Below, one piece after another: positions 58,801 to 64,000 of a DNA stretch of 64,000 nucleotides (position 1 is its first letter; each line of letters starts with the position of its first letter). Both the position numbers and the translations under genes were made by a program. The stretch covers positions 1,615,229 to 1,679,228 of the forward strand of contig SCFE01000102.1 of assembly GCA_004352715.1 (NCBI GenBank), in the 5' to 3' direction. The notes beneath the pieces are model-generated. The model saw only the letters and a program-made list of their open reading frames with translations, had not been told where the DNA came from and searched no databases. The DNA comes from Hofstenia miamia (lineage: Eukaryota; Xenacoelomorpha; Acoela).

Positions 58801-58919
58801 ATACATTTCACTATGCTCATATTAACAAAGTGTAAATCTATTGATGATTGAAGAAGATAATAAGAGCCACTACTTAGCCATCACAAATTTAAATGCATGT
58901 CTGTGATTTTTTAAGACTA
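55811..58919. other. P3 interior without recognised gene
   Basis: AT-rich, with many A/T homopolymers. One minus-strand frame of 89 codons (58019-57750) contains FHASEGQCSCNVGFRSDEDFKIDMS and looks gene-like in composition, but I cannot assign it. A Polinton of normal density would have several genes here, so decay or satellite expansion is likely. Confidence 0.35.
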
Positions 58920-60137
58920 GTGATGGATTTTTTTGACTGAAATATTTGTTGGGCTTCAGGACAAAAGAAAATTTATCAAAACATGAGAATAAATGCAACA
59001 GATCACCAAAGCCCAACATCACATTTCCTCATCTGTCTGACAAGATTAAATTTAAAGCATTTTCCACACAGAATTATATACCAATTGTGGGGAGCTTGGA
59101 CATTGAGACAATTGCCAGAAAGGTTCACAAAGTGCAGCTGAACCCATCTAAGCACTGCACAAGGTTAAACAGACTCCATCAGCTGTGTGGGCAGCAAGTA
59201 GTACTGAAGAAATGCTATTAATCTGTAAAATAATTTCCAGTGAGAATTGTATGGAAGAGGCATGGGATCATTTACATGAGCTGGCAAAAAAATCATATGA
59301 GCTGAAGCAAAAACATCATAGTTTAGTAACTTCCCTTAAGCAGTGAAAAACAGTGTTGCAACAGCAACCAAATGTATATTTTGTAACACATTTGAAAATA
59401 ATGATGTCAAAGTTATTGATCATTGTCATTTCACTGGTAAAATTAGAGGTGTCATGCATAATAATTGCAATTTTATATCAAACTCCTCAATTCACCCCAA
59501 TTTTTATATATAATGGGAGCAAATACAACATGCATATTTTGTTAAAAAGTTTAAAAATGAAGGATGGAGAGAAGGTTATACCAATAAAGATGGGTCTAAA
59601 TGAATTTTTGAAGAACTCAGATTTTTTGACAGCTATTGTTTCATAGCTAATAGTCTATCAAACTTTGCAAAAAACTTTGGAAATGAAAAATATCAATTTT
59701 TAAGAAATGGAATGGGGCAACAGAAGGCATCAGAATTTACCCAGGGCAAAGGTAAGGTCCTTATATATGGCTTTATAAGCCAGGAGGAGCTGGATTTTGA
59801 AAATGAAAATACATGGGTGTTGGGTGAATGTGAGACATTTAGACAGCTCCATGACAATTATTTACAAGCTGAAATGCTCTTAAATTTGGACGTGATAAGA
59901 AAATTTTGTTTGGAAATCACAGAGACATACAAACTAAACCCCATCCACTTTTTTACACTATCAAATTTTAGCTGGCACTCAATGTTGAAGCACACAGGAA
60001 TCTCACTCAATGAAGAACAACTGAATTTTATATTAAACAGTATTAGATGAGGGATGTGTGGGACTTTTTCTGGGAGATTTTTTAAAGCTAAGAATCCTAT
60101 GGTAGATGGATATGATTCAGAGAAGGAGACCACCTAA
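58920..60137 (+). pseudogene. Polinton protein-primed DNA polymerase B, N-terminal half, broken (P3)
   Basis: Colinear plus-strand segments carry the gene: 58946-59221 has a Cys/His block (FRTKENLSKHENKC) and an exonuclease I-like SLDIET (Asp-x-Glu). After a frame change, 59360-59490 has KCIFCN and HCHFTGKIRGVMHNNC. Then FIYNGSKYN shows the exonuclease II segment, where Asn replaces the Asp kept in P1. 59712-60050 continues into the palm-proximal region (DVIRKFCLEITETYKLNP, FSWHSMLKHTG). A stop at 60048-60050 and a last homologous stretch to about 60137 end it. No catalytic DTDS-type motif is reached: gypsy leader DNA begins at 60146. The enzyme would replicate the element from a terminal protein primer. 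Confidence 0.85.
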
Positions 60138-60145
60138 GGGCTCTA

Positions 60146-60960
60146 TGATAACATCCTCTACCAGGCTTTGTCATCTGGTTTCTGTATTATACTGTTATTA
60201 TTTGAATGATACATTAGCTTCAATTTACATTATTAATTCCATTAACTGTAATTCACAGATGATATAATAAACACAATTTAGTTGACAAAGTTTTGCAGCA
60301 TCATTTCCAGCAGTTGGTAGGTGGGCATCTGCCTGAGGCAAATCTCCCTATTCACAAGCCACTACTATTCTACATTACAATTGGTTGAGTTTCACCTCTA
60401 AGCTCAGAAATGTGACTTATATATACCTACCCTAGCTTGGTGCTTACTTAAAATAAGACACAACTCAACTTAGTCTCTATTTGTAAAAAGTATTTTATAC
60501 TTGCAACCTGAATTATTACTAGCTGCTTACTTAATATTATAATTGGCCATTACTGAAATATATTGGCTTTAGTAGATTAATTAACAATCTATCAGCTTCC
60601 TATCCTACATATAATAATCAATATATGCATACAAGCTCAGTCACATTATTGCTCACATTATTTTTGTTAACTTAGATCTAAGATAATGTAATCTAAATTC
60701 CTAAGTTTGGCTTACTAGCCATATCTCAAATCTATTATCATTAGTACATGTAAGAGAATAATTGATATTCAGCTAAACAATAGTAAAAACTCCTAACCAT
60801 AGTCCTAACCTAAGTGCATTTTCATGGCTTGGCACAAGAAAACTAGAATCATTCCTGTGATGGATCCTCACCACTACTAAACACCAATTGCTTAGCTTGA
60901 CATTATATTAGGTAATCAAACTATAGTAGAAAACAAGTAAAAAGAATTCCAAATAAATTT
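60146..60960 (+). repeat. gypsy LTR/leader segment (copy 2)
   Basis: This is homologous along its length to 22547-23360. It starts near TGATAACATCCTCTACCAGG, directly abutting polymerase B coding sequence, and ends just before the gag ATG at 60968. Probably 5' LTR plus leader. No 3' LTR lies within the window, so borders and age cannot be measured here. Confidence 0.6.
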
Positions 60961-60967
60961 TTTTATT

Positions 60968-61640
60968 ATGTCAGCTCTCACTGAGGACAGTCAGGTTTCC
61001 CCCACTCTTGCAGAGGCAATTTGCAGCTTGCTGTTTGGTGATGCTGCGACCCTGGATGTGGCAAGTGCTTTAATAAAACACTATCTTCACCAGCAAACAC
61101 TGATAAAACACTGGAAAAGTTGCCCCCTGCACCAACACCTCAAAAAGAAATCACCATTGCATCACCAAATGTTCCTTCATTGCCCAAACTCTTTTCATTT
61201 CCAAAGATATCATCTGCACTACAAAAAATAGCAAAAATGCAAACCCACAAATAAATGAGATTAAGAATGGAACAACTACACTTATCATAGGAAGCAGCAT
61301 CCTCAAATATACTCATTCACATCATCTCCTTCAAAATCAAATCACAACAATTTGCTCATATCCAGGAAGTAGCACCAAATATCTAATACAAAAAAATCAC
61401 GCAATATGAAAGTACTCACATCAACACTGTGATGCTCAACCCTGGTCTAATCAATGCACTTAAGTTCAATCCTAACATGTTCTGCCAAAAACTACAAAAC
61501 ATCATCACAGAAGTCAAGAAGAAATTCACACTCATCACATCTACCTTTTTGAAATCACCCCTGTCTGTGCTGATCATAATCTCTCAAAGAACTTTGCAAT
61601 CCAACAATGTAATCAAATCATAAGAAGTTTCTCTCAACAT
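60968..61640 (+). pseudogene. Ty3/gypsy gag, broken
   Basis: ATG 60968 opens MSALTEDSQVSPTLAEAICS with an alternating helical pattern (DAATLDVASALIKHYL). The frame then shifts near 61100 into a proline-rich stretch (APTPQKEITIASP) and hits stops. 61429-61623 is another frame with LINALKFNPNMFCQKLQN. No CCHC knuckle is present between here and the protease, unlike the 11.2-kb fragment, implying an internal deletion or replacement. The assignment follows from position before protease and reverse transcriptase. Confidence 0.5.
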
Positions 61641-61647
61641 TGTCTTA

Positions 61648-62125
61648 GTGTCATTCCAGTCTTTGATCACTTATTTCTATTGCAAAGCACAATCAATTCC
61701 ACTCTTCTTGCTCACAATGGTATTCACCTGTCTTGCAATGGTAAATGCTACAATAGATACAGGAGCAGTAATATCAATAATAACTGATGAGTGCACAGCA
61801 AAGATAAGATTTGAAAGAAAGCATTTGATAAATGAAAGGAATAGACTAATAAATGCATCTGGCTATTACATAGATGTGAAAGGACAGTTACAAGATATAC
61901 CCATGGGTAATACAATGTTCAAGCAGACTTTCACAGTAATTGATATGGAAAAGAGTCAATTGCCATATGATTATAAATTACAAAGATAAAATGATAACAG
62001 TGCAAGAAGAAATTATAACAAGGTACAAAGAAGATGATGAGATAATAGTGTTTAAATTAATGCAAAACACAAAAATTTTACCAAATAATTGGAAAATGTC
62101 GAAATTGAAACCAAAGAAGAGGTAG
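61648..62125 (+). pseudogene. Ty3/gypsy aspartic protease (retropepsin) region
   Basis: The frame contains NATIDTGAVISIITDEC with the catalytic Asp-Thr-Gly intact (near 61753-61761), followed by LINASGYYIDVKGQL. It aligns with the 11.67-kb fragment, in which Gly is Lys. The first frame ends at 61987-61989. A second frame (61940-62125) carries the next homologous block (MITVQEEIITRY, then FKLMQNTKILP). At least two frame changes separate it from the reverse transcriptase. Its role would be cleavage of the Gag-Pol polyprotein. Confidence 0.75.
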
Positions 62126-63281
62126 ACACAGCAATAATGATATATGATCAGATGGGAATCAACATGAAGAAATTGTCAATTCCAATTAGCTTGTGCAATA
62201 TACATAAAGGAAAGGGAAATATACCAATACTTAACACAACTAACCATATGGTCAATTTAAAAATGCAGAAGGTAAAAATAAAAGGGAAGAAAATCAAGAC
62301 AGAAAAACAGATAGTAGATAAAACTATCAACACCATAGAAAAAGAAGAAGAACAAAAGTACCAAATACCAGAGATAAAAGAAACTGATTATGATCATCTC
62401 AATGAACAAGAAAAACAATTACTGATAGAAGTTCTCAACAGACATAGCAAAATATTTAATTTCAGCAAAATAAGTGTCAGAAAGGCAATAGGGGAGACAC
62501 ATAAAATTATCACTACAATGAATGAACTGATAAGACTACCTTGCAGAAGAGTACCAGAGAATCTAAAAGATAACTACAATATGATACTCAATGAATTGAT
62601 TGATAATCAAATTATAAGACCAAGTGAAAGTCCCTATTTGTTGCCAACAGTGTTTGTGAAACAGGGAAATAAATATAGACTCTGTATAGATTTTCGTAAA
62701 CTCAATGAAGTGACAAAAAAGGATGCATATCCACTTCCAAAGATAGATGATATGATATATGAAGCAACTAAAAACAAATACTTTACATGCATCAATTTAT
62801 GTAAAGCCTACTGGCAAGTACCAATGGAACCTAAAGACATTGAGGAAACTGTGTTCATAACACCCTATGGATTGCTTGAGTGGATGTATATGGCGTTCAG
62901 ACTATGAAATGCACCAGCAACTTTCCAAAGATATGTAACTAAGGTACTAAAACAAGATAACAGAAAATTAGAAGACAGAGTATGTGCATACATAGACAAC
63001 ATTTTGATAATGAGTAGGACAATAAAAGAACACTTCGCAAAATTGGACAGAACATTAACAATCTTGTATAATGCTGGACTTTGAGTAAAAATACTGAAAA
63101 CCAAGGTTGTATTCTTGGGAAGGCAAATACAAGAAGGGAAAATAAAGATGAAAAATAACAGAAGAGAGATGACTCAAAATATTAAAAGTCTGAAAACTAA
63201 AAAAGACATTCAAAGAATTATGGGATTTATAAACTATTATGGTTTGTTTATACCAAATATAGCCAAAAAACCAATAAGATA
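62089..63281 (+). pseudogene. Ty3/gypsy reverse transcriptase with both active-site positions altered
   Basis: One frame runs from 62089 through stops at 62905-62907 and 63082-63084 to TAA at 63279-63281. Domain order is classical: ENLKDNYNMILNELIDNQII, YRLCIDFRKLNEVT, YPLPKIDD, motif A FTCINLCKAYWQ, FITPYGL, NAPATFQ, motif C CAYIDNILIMS, then FLGRQI and RIMGFINYYGLFIPN. In motif A, Asn (62794-62796) stands for the catalytic Asp. In motif C, YIDN (62989-63000) has Asn for the second Asp. Polymerase activity is therefore not expected. The lesions are explicable as G-to-A changes. Confidence 0.9.
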
Positions 63282-63299
63282 ACAGTCTTACTGAAAAAA

Positions 63300-63765
63300 T
63301 TGAAACCATTTGAATGGACATGGAAAGAACTAGAACAGTTAGACAACGTAAAGAATGAACTTGCTAAAATGCCATCACTGAACACATCTGATTATGGAAA
63401 AGAATTTATCTTGGATTGTGATGCAACTAACATAGGAATTGGGGCCTGTTTAGGACAATTAAAAAATGGCAAAGAAGTTCTGATACAATGTTTTAGCAGA
63501 AGATTAAAACCAAGTGAGGAAAATTATGGCTCTATAAAATTGGAAATGTTAGTGCTGGTCAAAAGCATTAAAAAATTCAGGTATTTCTTGATTGGACAGA
63601 ATTTTAAGGTGAGAATGGACAATAGAGACAGGGAACATGAAAAAGTATCAAGATAGATAGAGTTTTTAAATGAATTCAAATTTACAATACAACACAGAAA
63701 GGGAACATTACACAAAAATGCTGATTTTTGGACAGTGCTCCCCAAATACCAAAGGGATGTAGAAA
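63300..63765 (+). pseudogene. Ty3/gypsy RNase H domain
   Basis: After a frame change the sequence reads FEWTWKELEQL, ILDCDATNIGIGACLGQ, CFSRRLKPSEENY, LEMLVLVKSIKKFRYFLIG and VRMDNRD, which is the RNase H order with Asp, Glu and Asp in place. A stop at 63654-63656 precedes a short continuation (TIQHRKGTLHKNADFW, the conserved end of the domain) to about 63765. No integrase zinc domain or catalytic core is seen in the remaining 235 bases. The domain would degrade the RNA of RNA-DNA hybrids during copying. Confidence 0.85.
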
Positions 63766-64000
63766 AAATAGTGTGACATAATCTATCAAACTATCATGAT
63801 TGGTCAAGATGAGAGAAAAAGATGAAGGAAACAAAGACTAAAATTATTATTGATTATAATGATTAAAATGTAATTCATGATAGGATTGATTATTTTCACT
63901 TTGTAAATGTTTTGTGCAATTATATTTAAAATTATACTCAATGGTATTTTGACAAAACAAAAGATGGTCAAACAGCGTAGTCAAATTAAAGCTGACATTG
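63766..64000. other. no feature recognised at the window end
   Basis: A-rich sequence after RNase H. A typical element would begin integrase here, but no such domain is visible. Confidence 0.4.

Overview
The window is AT-rich, intron-bearing-type animal DNA. It has scattered TA microsatellites, sequencing gaps and almost no host coding capacity. Its mobile-element families (Polinton/Maverick, Ty3/gypsy, Tc1/mariner, pogo-like, LINE, and a multicopy invertebrate 565-residue gene family) point to an invertebrate metazoan. The sequence alone does not fix the phylum. Nothing bacterial is present: no operons of cellular genes, rRNA, tRNA or CRISPR were seen.

Layout. 1-6.1 kb: gene-poor, with a TA microsatellite and a minisatellite. 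6.17-8.13 kb: Polinton remnant P1, a fragment of protein-primed DNA polymerase B enclosed by two mutually inverted ~41-bp tandem arrays, then a short Polinton-associated ORF, then a 1000-N gap. 9.4-22.5 kb: Polinton P2. Long inverted repeats flank a compact minus-strand virion gene block that reads, in transcription order: packaging ATPase fused to a piece of integrase, small basic core protein, major capsid protein, unknown 143-residue protein, adenovirus-type protease, and two tandem copies of a minor-capsid (penton-like) gene. Almost every gene carries stops, frameshifts or lost catalytic residues, and no polymerase is seen in P2. A gypsy gag-protease fragment interrupts the left arm at 11.2-11.9 kb. 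22.5-24.3 kb: gypsy leader/LTR-like DNA with a local duplication. 26-27 kb: Tc1/mariner pseudogene. 28.5-29.9 kb: broken multicopy gene. 30.4-32.1 kb: an intact 565-residue ORF of higher GC. 33.4-35.0 kb: an intact 528-residue divergent kinase-like ORF on the minus strand.

36-49.7 kb is a graveyard of degenerate elements: a minus-strand reverse transcriptase, a LINE endonuclease, a mariner helix-turn-helix piece, an exact 707-bp duplication across a single N, and a 916-bp pogo-like deletion element. 49.9-53.2 kb holds diverged repeats. 53.2-60.1 kb: Polinton P3, with a terminal-repeat end, short ORFs, a satellite-like array and a broken polymerase B. P3 is cut at 60.15 kb by a Ty3/gypsy element (60.1-63.8 kb) whose reverse transcriptase has lost catalytic aspartates in both motif A and motif C.

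The three Polinton remnants are complementary: P1 and P3 keep replication genes, P2 keeps virion genes. Together they show that the lineage once hosted capsid-encoding Polintons (adintovirus-like). No single intact copy exists here.
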